Shown here: piece by piece, positions 18,334 through 27,618 of the stretch
Position numbering within the stretch: the first letter of the stretch is position 1
Layout: each line of letters starts with the position of its first letter
Source of the DNA: an uncultured Alphaproteobacteria bacterium
Lineage (GTDB): Bacteria; Pseudomonadota; Alphaproteobacteria; Rhodobacterales; Rhodobacteraceae
DNA length: 64,000 nucleotides
Assembly: GCA_902581005.1 (NCBI GenBank)
Contig: CACHMT010000004.1
Span: forward strand, 39,742-103,741
Reading direction: 5' to 3'
Program-made: the position numbers and the translations under genes
The notes under the pieces: generated by a model
Seen by the model: only the letters and a program-made list of their open reading frames with translations
What the model was told of the DNA's origin: nothing
The model's database searches: none

Positions 18334-19500
18334 TCACTGGCGTTCATGAAAGATATGTGGGCTTTGAGTAGAATTAGGAGTCCACACCCTTTGAATTATA
18401 GGAAAATTATTTTTTACATCAAAAAGAAGTAAATCAGCTCGCATACCAATCTTAATCAAACCACGATCATTTAGATTAGCTGCTTTTGCTGGTGTCTCAG
18501 TAACCGCCTTTATTCCCTTTGCAAAATCTCCCAAAATATCTCCAAGTTTTACCGCTCCCATTAGCAGTGAAGAAGGCATATAATCCGATGAAAGAATGTT
18601 ACAGCAACCCATGGAAACAAGGTCCTTAGCCGCGACGTTTCCGGAGTGGGACTCCCCTCTCAGAATGTTTGGTCCTCCCATGATAATATTAATTGATGAT
18701 CGATTTAATACCTTTGAAGCTTCAACAGTTGTTGGAAACTCGGCGATTTTACATCCATTTTCAATTGATGTAATTGCATCATTCTCTGTCGTGTCGTCAT
18801 GACTTGCGAGAATAGCGCCAAGTCTTTTATTCGCACTTAAAGTTGCGGCATGGTTTCTATCTCCCCAAGCCTTTTTTATTTTATAAAGACGTTCAAAATG
18901 ATCTTCCAAATCTTTTGGACTCATAGAGTATTTTCCCTTTAAATACTCTGCCATTTTATCTAAGTCTCTAAATTGCTTTTGGCCCGGAGTATGATCCATT
19001 AAACTAACTATTCCAACTCGGTCTTCTGGGGTAAACTCTTCCAATTCGATTTCCAAAGTTTCAGAACAAACTTCTGCTCTAAGATGCGTAAAATGACTTA
19101 TTTTCAGGCTTTTCTCTGCTCTGAGCTCCTTAATGGTGTCCGTAACTTGCCTAGCATATTTAAGATAGTTACCCCTTTTATCTGACACTATCGAACCAAC
19201 TCGCAATGCGTCAAAAACAGTCGTAATACCAGCACTTTCTAGTTCTCTATCATGTGATAAAATCGCAGCCTTTATTGGCCATTTAACATTTGCTCTTGGT
19301 TGCATATGTCTTTCCAAATTGTCTGTGTGTAGTTCAATCAGGCCTGGTGATAAATAATTTTCATTACAATCGAAAGAACCACGTATAAATCCTTTTCCAG
19401 AGTTAACCTCTTTAATGACCCCATCCGCTACCCTGATGCTTCCGTTTACTACTTCGTTCTCCAGAACGAGACGTGCATTGCTTAAAATAAATTCATGCAT
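18334..19500 (-). CDS. phnM: PhnM, alpha-D-ribose 1-methylphosphonate 5-triphosphate diphosphatase
   Basis: GLIELHTDNLERHMQPR amidohydrolase motif, LASHDDTT, LSSDYMPSSLL; next to C-P lyase genes. Confidence 0.9.
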   Translation of the reverse strand: MHEFILSNARLVLENEVVNGSIRVADGVIKEVNSGKGFIRGSFDCNENYLSPGLIELHTDNLERHMQPRANVKWPIKAAILSHDRELESAGITTVFDALRVGSIVSDKRGNYLKYARQVTDTIKELRAEKSLKISHFTHLRAEVCSETLEIELEEFTPEDRVGIVSLMDHTPGQKQFRDLDKMAEYLKGKYSMSPKDLEDHFERLYKIKKAWGDRNHAATLSANKRLGAILASHDDTTENDAITSIENGCKIAEFPTTVEASKVLNRSSINIIMGGPNILRGESHSGNVAAKDLVSMGCCNILSSDYMPSSLLMGAVKLGDILGDFAKGIKAVTETPAKAANLNDRGLIKIGMRADLLLFDVKNNFPIIQRVWTPNSTQSPHIFHERQ

Positions 19501-19503
19501 ATA

Positions 19504-19532
19504 AATTCATACTCTTGACTTAAAAGTTTCAT
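19504..19532 (+). promoter_or_regulatory. Weak Pho-box-like array upstream of the DUF1045 gene
   Basis: AATTCAT-ACTC-TTGACTT-AAAA-GTTTCAT between divergent phnM and DUF1045. Confidence 0.3.
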
Positions 19533-19576
19533 ATAAATATTCCAAATTTTTTGTACTCTGTTATTAGGACATTTTT

Positions 19577-20269
19577 ATGACAAATTATTCCAGATACGCA
19601 ATTTATTTTTCTCCCTATCCAGATACATTTCTCGATAAAGTTGGGTCTCAATGGTTAGGCTGGAATCCAAAGAAAGGTAAGATTACCAATCACAAGAAAA
19701 TAAAAAACCCAAAATTTGTTGACTTAAAGTCTATCACGGAAAAAGCAAGGATATATGGCTTGCATGGCACGCTCAAAGCACCATTTGTCCTAAAAGATAA
19801 GTATTCATACAATGATCTCATTAGCGATGTGGAATTAATTTCAAAGCGACATAGTAGGTTTATAATCCAAAATCCAGTCTTGAAAAAGCTTGGCCGATTT
19901 TATGCTTTAGTCCCTGAAAGAAGCCCTAAGGCACTAAAATCTTTAGCAGATGATTGCGTTTTAACTCTAGATAAGTTTAGAGAACCTCCCACATCCACAG
20001 AACTAGAAAAAAGAAGAGCTAGTGGACTTGACTTTGAAGAGGAGGAAAACTTAAAGAAGTGGGGTTATCCATATGTCTTTAATAGATATAAATTTCACAT
20101 TACATTAACCGGAGAAATAAGGTTGGGTGAAGAGAAAAATATTCGAGACACAATAGAATTAAATTTTCAAGAAGTTATCGGATATCCCTTACCTTTTTTA
20201 GATATCTGTCTTTTTGGGCAAAGGGATGATAGGTATTTTTGTGAACTGAAAAGATTTTCGCTGCTTTAA
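19577..20269 (+). CDS. DUF1045 phosphonate-operon protein with 2H phosphoesterase motifs
   Basis: HGTLKAPF and HITLTG (two HxT motifs), 230 aa, in C-P lyase cluster. Confidence 0.8.
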   Translation: MTNYSRYAIYFSPYPDTFLDKVGSQWLGWNPKKGKITNHKKIKNPKFVDLKSITEKARIYGLHGTLKAPFVLKDKYSYNDLISDVELISKRHSRFIIQNPVLKKLGRFYALVPERSPKALKSLADDCVLTLDKFREPPTSTELEKRRASGLDFEEEENLKKWGYPYVFNRYKFHITLTGEIRLGEEKNIRDTIELNFQEVIGYPLPFLDICLFGQRDDRYFCELKRFSLL

Positions 20270-20790
20270 TGCATTACAGATAATAATTGAATAACTGCTT
20301 TATCTAGATCATCCTCATTGTTGATAATAATTGAGCCCGTTGGAATATCAAATTTCGCCCTTTTTAACCTTAGTTGAATATCCTTTGCATTTTCTCTAGC
20401 TCTTTTTTTCAATCTTTCCAGAACGATTTCTTCTTTAGCATCAATGTAAATTATTTTCAACTCTGGAAATTGCTGCTTATATTCCTTAATAGCATGTCTA
20501 GATCCATTGAAAATTACGTTTGTTCCCTTATTAAGGTGATATATAATATCAATAGGTATCCCATAAAAGTTATTATGCGCATACCAATGAATAGCTACTC
20601 TTTTTTCTTTTAATAAAATATCTATTTGAGACTGATCCACTTTAATAAAGTCTTCGTTGTCGACCTCAGCACTTCTAGAAATATATCTTTTAGGAAAATA
20701 TGCATCGACTTTATTCTTAGCAGCATTAAGAATTGAATCTTTCCCCACTCCAGAAGGGCCTACCACTGTAAATAATGTTCCTTTACGCAT
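20266..20790 (-). CDS. phnN: PhnN, ribose 1,5-bisphosphokinase
   Basis: P-loop GPSGVGKDS, position beside phnL/phnM. Confidence 0.85.
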   Translation of the reverse strand: MRKGTLFTVVGPSGVGKDSILNAAKNKVDAYFPKRYISRSAEVDNEDFIKVDQSQIDILLKEKRVAIHWYAHNNFYGIPIDIIYHLNKGTNVIFNGSRHAIKEYKQQFPELKIIYIDAKEEIVLERLKKRARENAKDIQLRLKRAKFDIPTGSIIINNEDDLDKAVIQLLSVMH

Positions 20791-20802
20791 AATAGATTTC
20801 TC

Positions 20803-21477
20803 TCAGCTTGCTGAAAAGTTGCTTACATCTATTTCTCGATCACACACTTTATCTCTTACTTCTTTGTCATGAAAGATACCAAGTATCGCCGACCCTTTTT
20901 CTTTTTTTTCTGAAATCATATCCATAACAATTCTTTTGTTTTCACGATCGAGGCTTGCCGTCGGCTCATCCAAAAGAAGCAACTTGTAGTCTTTAGAAAA
21001 GCCAATAGCAATATTTACCCTTTGTTGTTCCCCTCCTGAAAAAGTCAGTGGCGAGAGGTGCCATAACTTAGAGCTTAAATTTAGCCTAGACAATAATGTC
21101 TCAGCGATATCCTTCGCTCTGGCGCGACTTTCAAATTGATCAAGAAGAGGTTCCATAACCAAATCTATGGTGCTTACTCTCGGTAAAACTCTTAAAAATT
21201 GACTTACATACCCCATTTTTTGTTTTCTTAATATCGACATTTCAATGGCTTTTAAATCAAGGATATTTTCCTTATCTATATAAATCTTTCCAACTGCACA
21301 TACATAATTACCGTAAATCATTCTCATTAAAGTTGATTTGCCACAACCAGAGTTACCTATCAATGCAACACATTCCCCCGAATTAACATTAAAGCAAGCA
21401 TCTCTAATAACTGAAAATTTCCCTTTGTCTAAGTTCTTTAGATTGAAGGATTTTGCAACATTTTTTACTTCCAACAT
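20803..21477 (-). CDS. phnL: PhnL, C-P lyase ABC-type ATP-binding protein
   Basis: GNSGCGKSTLMRMIYGNY, FSGGEQQRVNIA, position after phnK. Confidence 0.9.
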   Translation of the reverse strand: MLEVKNVAKSFNLKNLDKGKFSVIRDACFNVNSGECVALIGNSGCGKSTLMRMIYGNYVCAVGKIYIDKENILDLKAIEMSILRKQKMGYVSQFLRVLPRVSTIDLVMEPLLDQFESRARAKDIAETLLSRLNLSSKLWHLSPLTFSGGEQQRVNIAIGFSKDYKLLLLDEPTASLDRENKRIVMDMISEKKEKGSAILGIFHDKEVRDKVCDREIDVSNFSAS

Positions 21478-21479
21478 TT

Positions 21480-22250
21480 TTACACCTTTAGTATTGAGGA
21501 GACAAGTAATTGCGTGTAGGAATGCTGTGGATCATCCAAAACTTGGTCGGTTAATCCAGTTTCAACTATTTTACCATTTTTCATAACAATCAATCTATTT
21601 GCCATGAACCTCGCAACTGCAAGATCATGCGTTACGATTATTACTGACAATCCTAATTCTCTAACCAAAGATCTTATGAGATCAAGTAATCTTGCTTGGA
21701 CAGATACATCAAGCCCACCTGTAGGTTCATCCATAAATATTAGCCTAGGTTTCGTTATAAGATTTTTAGCAATCTGAAGTCTTTGTTGCATTCCACCAGA
21801 AAAAATACTCGGTTTGTCATCCAGTCTGATTGCATCTATTTCAACCTTTTCGATCCATTCGGTGGCTTCAGCCCTAATTTGGGAGTAATTTCTATAACCT
21901 ATTGCCATTAGTCTTTCGCCAATGTTCCCTCCAGCACTCACTGCCATTCTAAGACCATCTCGAGGGTTTTGGTGGACAAAGGCCCACTCGGTTCTCAGTA
22001 GGTTTCTTTTTCTGGGTTCCGGCAAAGACAGTAGATCCAACCAATTATTATCTCTATCCAAATATGTTATATTACCACCATCTGGTACCAAGCTTCCAGA
22101 CAAGCAATTTAGAAGAGTTGATTTGCCAGAGCCAGACTCTCCAACAATTCCAACGACCTCACCAGTATAAAGCTCTATACTTAAGTTGTCGCAAGCATAT
22201 ACACTGCCAAATTTCTTATCTATAGCCTTAGCTTTTAAAATCTGTTCCAT
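21480..22250 (-). CDS. phnK: PhnK, C-P lyase ABC-type ATP-binding protein
   Basis: GESGSGKSTLLNCLSG, FSGGMQQRLQIAKNL, position after phnJ. Confidence 0.9.
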   Translation of the reverse strand: MEQILKAKAIDKKFGSVYACDNLSIELYTGEVVGIVGESGSGKSTLLNCLSGSLVPDGGNITYLDRDNNWLDLLSLPEPRKRNLLRTEWAFVHQNPRDGLRMAVSAGGNIGERLMAIGYRNYSQIRAEATEWIEKVEIDAIRLDDKPSIFSGGMQQRLQIAKNLITKPRLIFMDEPTGGLDVSVQARLLDLIRSLVRELGLSVIIVTHDLAVARFMANRLIVMKNGKIVETGLTDQVLDDPQHSYTQLLVSSILKV

Positions 22251-22253
22251 TGT

Positions 22254-23105
22254 TTAACTTTTTCTACTATTGCAGTAATCACTATCTGAACATGAAAACA
22301 TTCTAGTTCCCTTATCATCAATAACTACTTCATCGAGATATGTATTGGTGGCACCACATATTTCACAAGTCTTCTCGGCTCTTGAGGCTTCAAATGGATA
22401 ATCTTCAAAATCAAGACTTATAACCTTAGTATATGGAGGAACTGCGTAAATCCTTTGTTCTCTCCCAGCTCCAAAAAGCTGAATTGCCGGGCAAAAATTC
22501 ATTTTTGGGTTATCAAATTTTGGTGTAGGTGATGGATCCATTATATAACGATCGTTTACTTTTACTGGATAAGCGTATGCTGTCGAAATCTCCCCGTTAA
22601 TAGATATGTCTTCATATAATTTAACATGCATCAAGCCATATTCCTCTAATGCGTGCATAACCCTTGTTTCGGTCTCTCTAGGCTCTAAAAATCTTAAGGG
22701 CTCTGGGATTGGAACTTGATAAACAAGTATTTGATCTTCTGATAAAACTTGTTCGGGAATGCGGTGTCTGGTTTGAATTACAGATGCTTTTCCAGTGTTT
22801 TCAGTAGTTTTTACACCAGCTACTCTTTCAAAAAATTTTCTTATAGAGACTGCGTTGGTTGTGTCATCTGAACCCTGATCTATGACCTTCAATACATCTG
22901 TTTCTTGCAAGCATGCTGCTGTGACCTGAACGCCGCCAGTACCCCAACCATAAGGCATTGGCATTTCCCTACTTGCAAAGGGCACCTGATATCCTGGAAT
23001 GCATATCGCTTTTATTAGAGCCCTTCTTATCATTCTCTTGGTTTGCTCATCAAGGTATGCAAAATTGAAATCCTCTTCTGAGTTACTCATCTTTTTTTGC
23101 CTCAA
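22254..23105 (-). CDS. phnJ: PhnJ, alpha-D-ribose 1-methylphosphonate 5-phosphate C-P lyase (radical SAM)
   Basis: Exact CX2CX21CX5C cysteine motif (CEICGATN...FSCSDSDYC); GYQVPFASREMPMPYGWGTGG. Confidence 0.95.
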   Translation of the reverse strand: MRQKKMSNSEEDFNFAYLDEQTKRMIRRALIKAICIPGYQVPFASREMPMPYGWGTGGVQVTAACLQETDVLKVIDQGSDDTTNAVSIRKFFERVAGVKTTENTGKASVIQTRHRIPEQVLSEDQILVYQVPIPEPLRFLEPRETETRVMHALEEYGLMHVKLYEDISINGEISTAYAYPVKVNDRYIMDPSPTPKFDNPKMNFCPAIQLFGAGREQRIYAVPPYTKVISLDFEDYPFEASRAEKTCEICGATNTYLDEVVIDDKGTRMFSCSDSDYCNSRKS

Positions 23106-24168
23106 AAGCTGTCTTTCTTATCTTTCTAATTAGCTCTAGTTCTGCCTGAAAATCGACGTAATGAGGAAGTTTGATATGCTCTACAAAACCAGTCGCTTGA
23201 ATATTATCTCCATGATATAGAACAAACTCTTCATCTTGAGCAGGGGCACCATCGCTAACCTCTCCCAATTCTTTCCAACGTAAAGCGCGATCAACTAAAG
23301 CCATCGATATCGCTTTTCTCTCCGATTGACCAAAAACAAAACCATAGCCTCTAGTGAATTTAGGGGGATGGATCTTCGAGCCCAGAAATTGATTAACCGT
23401 CTCGCATTCTGAGATCTCTATCTCAGCTATCTCTATATTAAACCCTAGCTCTGGGATTTCAAATTCGACAGATATAAGTCCTATTCTTAGCTCACCAACG
23501 AATGGATGATTTCTTCCGAACCCCCTTTGGGTTGAGTATGCCATACCTAATAAAAACCCTTCATCGCTTCGAGTAAGAGCCTGTAGCCGCAATGCTCTAT
23601 TAGCCGGAATTTCCAAAGGCTGTCGAGTGAGATCAGGCGAGTCCGCTTCACTAGATGATGTCTCTTCTGTCTCAATAATTCCTTCATTATTTAGGAACTG
23701 AGTGACGTGTTGGAACATTTGTTCAGTGTCTTTTCCAGGCTCAAATTCATCGATGCTGCCATCAGCTAATAGTTTGAAATCTAAAAGTCGATGAGTGTAA
23801 TCAAAAGTCGGTCCAAGAAGCTGGCCTCCTGGAATGTCCTTAAACGTCGCTGATATTCTTCTTTTAGCAATCATTTTGTCCGTATTTATAGGCTTCCCAA
23901 CTCCAAATCTTGGTAAGGTTGTTCGGTATGCTCTTATTAAAAAAATCGCTTCGATTAAATCTCCTCTAGCTTGCTTTATTGCTAAAGACGCAAGCTCAGG
24001 ATCAAATAGCGAACCTTCAGCCATCACTTTTGCTATTGATAAAGATAATTGAGTCTTTATTTGATCGACACTCAGATCTGTGACTTTTCTGTCTCCTCGA
24101 CGCTCATCCTCCAGCCACCGATGTGCATTATCAATCGCTCTTTCGCCTCCTTTTACCGCTACATACAT
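23083..24168 (-). CDS. phnI: PhnI, C-P lyase core subunit
   Basis: MYVAVKGGERAIDNAH N-terminus typical of PhnI; overlaps phnJ. Confidence 0.95.
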   Translation of the reverse strand: MYVAVKGGERAIDNAHRWLEDERRGDRKVTDLSVDQIKTQLSLSIAKVMAEGSLFDPELASLAIKQARGDLIEAIFLIRAYRTTLPRFGVGKPINTDKMIAKRRISATFKDIPGGQLLGPTFDYTHRLLDFKLLADGSIDEFEPGKDTEQMFQHVTQFLNNEGIIETEETSSSEADSPDLTRQPLEIPANRALRLQALTRSDEGFLLGMAYSTQRGFGRNHPFVGELRIGLISVEFEIPELGFNIEIAEIEISECETVNQFLGSKIHPPKFTRGYGFVFGQSERKAISMALVDRALRWKELGEVSDGAPAQDEEFVLYHGDNIQATGFVEHIKLPHYVDFQAELELIRKIRKTAFEAKKDE

Positions 24169-24169
24169 A

Positions 24170-24733
24170 TTATGTCTCTACAATTGTTGTTCTAGGCAGT
24201 CCCATAACCAAATTTTCTTTTGTCAAAAAAATATCAATTCCTAAAGGAAAACTAATAGCACTTTCTCTTTCAATAATCTTTTCCGGGAGCTCTACATGAA
24301 GCGTCTCTTTAATCCCTGGTCCATTTATAGAAAAACTTTTTACATCATTGCTTGTGTTTTCAATCACAATATTGGCCGACCTGTCAGGATACTCGTCCGT
24401 ACCAATAGGAAATTCGTGAAAAGGTAGTAGTTCCTGTATATGCCCCACTGCGAAATCAACATTTTTATCGCCAGAAATTTTTGCACCGGTATAAAAATTT
24501 ATCCAATCCTCGACATTTTTATTGCGAAAGGTCTCTCCCAAAAAAATCTTAGTATTAAAATCACAAAAAACTAATATAAGCGTTGCACCAGCGATAGATA
24601 GAGGTGTGGGAAGCCCATCAATAACCTGAAAATTCTGAATTTTTCCTGGCATTGCCATCGCTTTCAAAGCCATCCTAAAAGCTCTAGCAGCATCCTTGGA
24701 CTGGTCTTGGAAGAAGGGAAGCGGATTTGTCAT
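24170..24733 (-). CDS. phnH: PhnH, C-P lyase core subunit
   Basis: FRMALKAMAMPGKI motif, order between phnG and phnI. Confidence 0.9.
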   Translation of the reverse strand: MTNPLPFFQDQSKDAARAFRMALKAMAMPGKIQNFQVIDGLPTPLSIAGATLILVFCDFNTKIFLGETFRNKNVEDWINFYTGAKISGDKNVDFAVGHIQELLPFHEFPIGTDEYPDRSANIVIENTSNDVKSFSINGPGIKETLHVELPEKIIERESAISFPLGIDIFLTKENLVMGLPRTTIVET

Positions 24734-25176
24734 TTTTCGTCTTCTCCACGCACAAGAGTAAAAAAGTCCACCTTTGTTTTTTCTGCTTTTCTTTTAATTA
24801 AGTCATGTCTTTTTTTCTCTATTTCTTTTAGTTTTATTACAATTTTACTTTCAATTAAGGTCCTCTTATCGCTTTGCATTAAAGCGTCACACAGCGCAGC
24901 AACGGTCGACTTCTTTTTACTTCTACCTTGCACATATCCATGACCAACTATCTTACCGTCTTCTAATTGAATAGAGCATCGCGTAACGGAAATTTCGCCT
25001 GCATTAAATTTTTGCCCAGTATTTCCAATCCTCGCTGTCGCCATAATTGTGCCTATTTCCGGTTTTCTCAGATAAGTATAGCTCGGATCTAACCCAGTAG
25101 ACTCATACAACCCAACGAGATCGGATTCGGATGATTTTGCTAAATAGCTTAACCATTTAGATCTGCCTAGCAACAT
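24730..25176 (-). CDS. phnG: PhnG, C-P lyase core subunit
   Basis: KPEIGTIMATARIGNTGQKFNAGEISVTRCS motif. Confidence 0.9.
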   Translation of the reverse strand: MLLGRSKWLSYLAKSSESDLVGLYESTGLDPSYTYLRKPEIGTIMATARIGNTGQKFNAGEISVTRCSIQLEDGKIVGHGYVQGRSKKKSTVAALCDALMQSDKRTLIESKIVIKLKEIEKKRHDLIKRKAEKTKVDFFTLVRGEDEK

Positions 25177-25233
25177 GCTTACTCATACAGGTTAAAATTA
25201 AACCGGTTTTCTCAAACCTATGATTTGATCTCT

Positions 25234-25262
25234 ATTTGAAAATTATGACAAGAGCATGACAG
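25234..25262 (-). promoter_or_regulatory. Pho-box array upstream of phnG (C-P lyase operon)
   Basis: Minus strand CTGTCAT-GCTC-TTGTCAT-AATT-TTCAAAT; first heptamer is the canonical E. coli half-site. Confidence 0.7.
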
Positions 25263-25263
25263 A

Positions 25264-26031
25264 TTAAGTTCTATGAGCTTTTTCTTTAAGAAAAATCCTT
25301 ATTTGCTCCAAATTGAACTTTGCATCATTATCACCATTATCAGCAGCTGACAAATACCACTTCATTGCCTGGGAAAAGCTTTGCTTCGTGCCGATTCCCA
25401 TATGATGCATGTAGCCTAAATTAAATTGTGCCTCTACTAAGCCTGATGAGGCAGCTTTTTCATACCAATAAAGAGCTCTCTTGAGGTCTTGCTTGATGCA
25501 TTTACCGGTTTCAAGTAATAGCGCCAAGTTATATTGTGCATGGTAATCTCCACCCTCAGCAGCCACAAGGTACCAATATTTTGCTTTTGAAAGATCTACT
25601 AGAGATCCTTCTCCACTTTCATACATGAGAGCTACATTGTATTGAGCCACCGAATTACCTAACCTTGCAGCATCCAAATATAGGTCCAGCGCTTTACTTT
25701 TGTTTTTTTCTAGCACTAAGCCCTGATCATAAAAATATGCTAAGTTAGTCATAGCTTTAGGGTGCTTTTTTTTTGCTGCTTTCTTATACCATTTTATAGC
25801 CACAACATTATTTTGTGACACCAACAGCCCTTTATCATAAGCCCTTCCTAATTTGTATTGATATTCCGGATGGCCCGAGTAGGCCATTACCTTATTGAAA
25901 CTGAGCTCCGTGAAACTAATATCATCTTCGTCTCTTTTTTTACCATTTGCATCGATTATTAAAAGCGAGACAAATGCTATGACTATTAAAATGTATGGGG
26001 ATTTCTTAGCGTATTTTTTTGAATAATACAT
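25264..26031 (-). CDS. Sel1-like repeat (tetratricopeptide-like) membrane-anchored/secreted protein
   Basis: Several repeats of A...YNLALLYE.G.......KALYWYEKAA type with N-terminal hydrophobic segment. Confidence 0.8.
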   Translation of the reverse strand: MYYSKKYAKKSPYILIVIAFVSLLIIDANGKKRDEDDISFTELSFNKVMAYSGHPEYQYKLGRAYDKGLLVSQNNVVAIKWYKKAAKKKHPKAMTNLAYFYDQGLVLEKNKSKALDLYLDAARLGNSVAQYNVALMYESGEGSLVDLSKAKYWYLVAAEGGDYHAQYNLALLLETGKCIKQDLKRALYWYEKAASSGLVEAQFNLGYMHHMGIGTKQSFSQAMKWYLSAADNGDNDAKFNLEQIRIFLKEKAHRT

Positions 26032-26035
26032 TATG

Positions 26036-26064
26036 ATGACATTTATATGACAAAAATATGACTA
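26036..26064 (-). promoter_or_regulatory. Pho-box array at the 5' end of the Sel1-repeat gene
   Basis: Minus strand TAGTCAT-ATTT-TTGTCAT-ATAA-ATGTCAT, three strong heptamers. Confidence 0.65.
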
Positions 26065-26142
26065 AGTAAAGCATTATTATTGTTGATTTTTTTATATTTA
26101 TATGTATCATAATTTGTAAAAAAAGTCAGATTGAGGGGAAAA

Positions 26143-26301
26143 ATGAGGTTTCGAACAGTAAAATCAGAGAATTTTTTCAGAAAAAAGCAAACTAAGCTAT
26201 TGAAAGCTTACGCTTTAGGAAAAGTAAAAAAGGCCGAGAAAATCAGGCAAGGCCTTCTTATATCTAACACGGTTCACGTCAATAGATCTGGGTTTAAATA
26301 A
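26143..26301 (+). CDS. Small basic ORF (52 aa, MRFRTVKSENFFRKKQTKLLKAYALGKVKKAEKIRQGLLISNTVHVNRSGFK)
   Basis: ATG preceded by GAGGGG at ribosome-binding-site distance; complete ORF below the 60-aa cutoff of the ORF track. Confidence 0.4.
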   Translation: MRFRTVKSENFFRKKQTKLLKAYALGKVKKAEKIRQGLLISNTVHVNRSGFK

Positions 26302-27514
26302 TATTCGTCAATGTATTTAAATCCAATCCGTAATGTTTAAGTTGAGTGAAGCAAGCGCCGATAAGGCCTAAAAAAATAAGAGATAGCCAAGGTGACATCC
26401 GTAGATAAAAAATCAGGATGAAGGAAATTAGAATTAAAATAATCGATGTTTCTGATGTTGCTATCGATGGTATAACAAAAGCCAAAAAACTTACAAATAG
26501 AATTGAGGTTACAGCTACATTTACTCCCCTTATTCCCCGCAGAAAAACTCTATGTCTTTGAAGAACATTCCAAAAGTTTATTGCAGGAGCTACGAGAAGT
26601 AAGGTGGAGCCATAAAGAGAAATTAGTAGAATTAATGAGTACAAGAGCTTTTTCTGATCTGACACGTCGCCTAATAGAGCACCAAGATACGCAGCAAAAG
26701 AAAATAGTGGTCCAGGAATAGCTTGGGCCATTCCATAGCCAAGCATAAAATCTTCCGAAGATATAAAGCCATTCTGGACAACTACACCCTCTAACAACGG
26801 GAGCACAACGTGACCACCTCCAAAAACCAAAAAACTCATATTGAAAAAGTCCCGGCATATTGCAGGAACGCCTTCTAAACTGATAACATTCGAAAAAATT
26901 AATAAAATCACAAGAATAAAAAGACAGAGAATAGAATGTATACTGTTCCCTATTTTCAACTGGTTAGAAAAGTTTGGTCCTTTAACAGTGTCATTGGTTG
27001 AAAGCACACCATATATCCAGCCAATAAGAAGAATCGCGATAGGGTATAGTAATAAGTTAGTAAAAATTAAAATACCGGAAAAAATTATAAACCCTATTTT
27101 GTCCAAGTTATCATTACAAAACATCTTAAACATTGAATAGACCGCCTTCCCCACGATAGGAATAGAGATGGACGATAATCCAACAATAGTTAAGGAACTT
27201 AAAACCACCAAATCGTTGGATATAAATAGAGCAAAAGCAATCATTATAAAAGTTGATGGTAGGCTGAATGCTAATAAGGCTAGGTGACCACTAATAATCC
27301 CTCCTTGCTGCAACCCAATAGCTAATGCTAATTGACTCGAAGTTGGTCCTGGCAATGCTTGTGTTATCGATAGTAAATGCGTGAATCTCATATCATCGAT
27401 AATCTTCATCCGCTCTACAAACTTTTCTCTAAAAAAACCTATATGGGCGGTAGGTCCTCCAAAGGATGTAAAGCCTAAAGAAAGAAATGTAATGAAAATC
27501 TTCCACAAAGTCAT
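26294..27514 (-). CDS. chrA: ChrA-family chromate transporter (two fused domains)
   Basis: FTSFGGPTAHIGFFREKFV and duplicated FGGGHVVLPLLEG / AQAIPGP motifs. Confidence 0.85.
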   Translation of the reverse strand: MTLWKIFITFLSLGFTSFGGPTAHIGFFREKFVERMKIIDDMRFTHLLSITQALPGPTSSQLALAIGLQQGGIISGHLALLAFSLPSTFIMIAFALFISNDLVVLSSLTIVGLSSISIPIVGKAVYSMFKMFCNDNLDKIGFIIFSGILIFTNLLLYPIAILLIGWIYGVLSTNDTVKGPNFSNQLKIGNSIHSILCLFILVILLIFSNVISLEGVPAICRDFFNMSFLVFGGGHVVLPLLEGVVVQNGFISSEDFMLGYGMAQAIPGPLFSFAAYLGALLGDVSDQKKLLYSLILLISLYGSTLLLVAPAINFWNVLQRHRVFLRGIRGVNVAVTSILFVSFLAFVIPSIATSETSIILILISFILIFYLRMSPWLSLIFLGLIGACFTQLKHYGLDLNTLTNII

Positions 27515-27567
27515 TCTATGACGATATCAGTAGTATTAGGAAAGTAACCTTAAAAATTGAGAAATTT

Positions 27568-27596
27568 TTGTAAACTTTTTGTAACATTCTTGTCAT
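27568..27596 (+). promoter_or_regulatory. Pho-box array upstream of the second phnM-like gene
   Basis: TTGTAAA-CTTT-TTGTAAC-ATTC-TTGTCAT. Confidence 0.6.
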
Positions 27597-27618
27597 AATT
27601 TAAATGTACACCGACACT

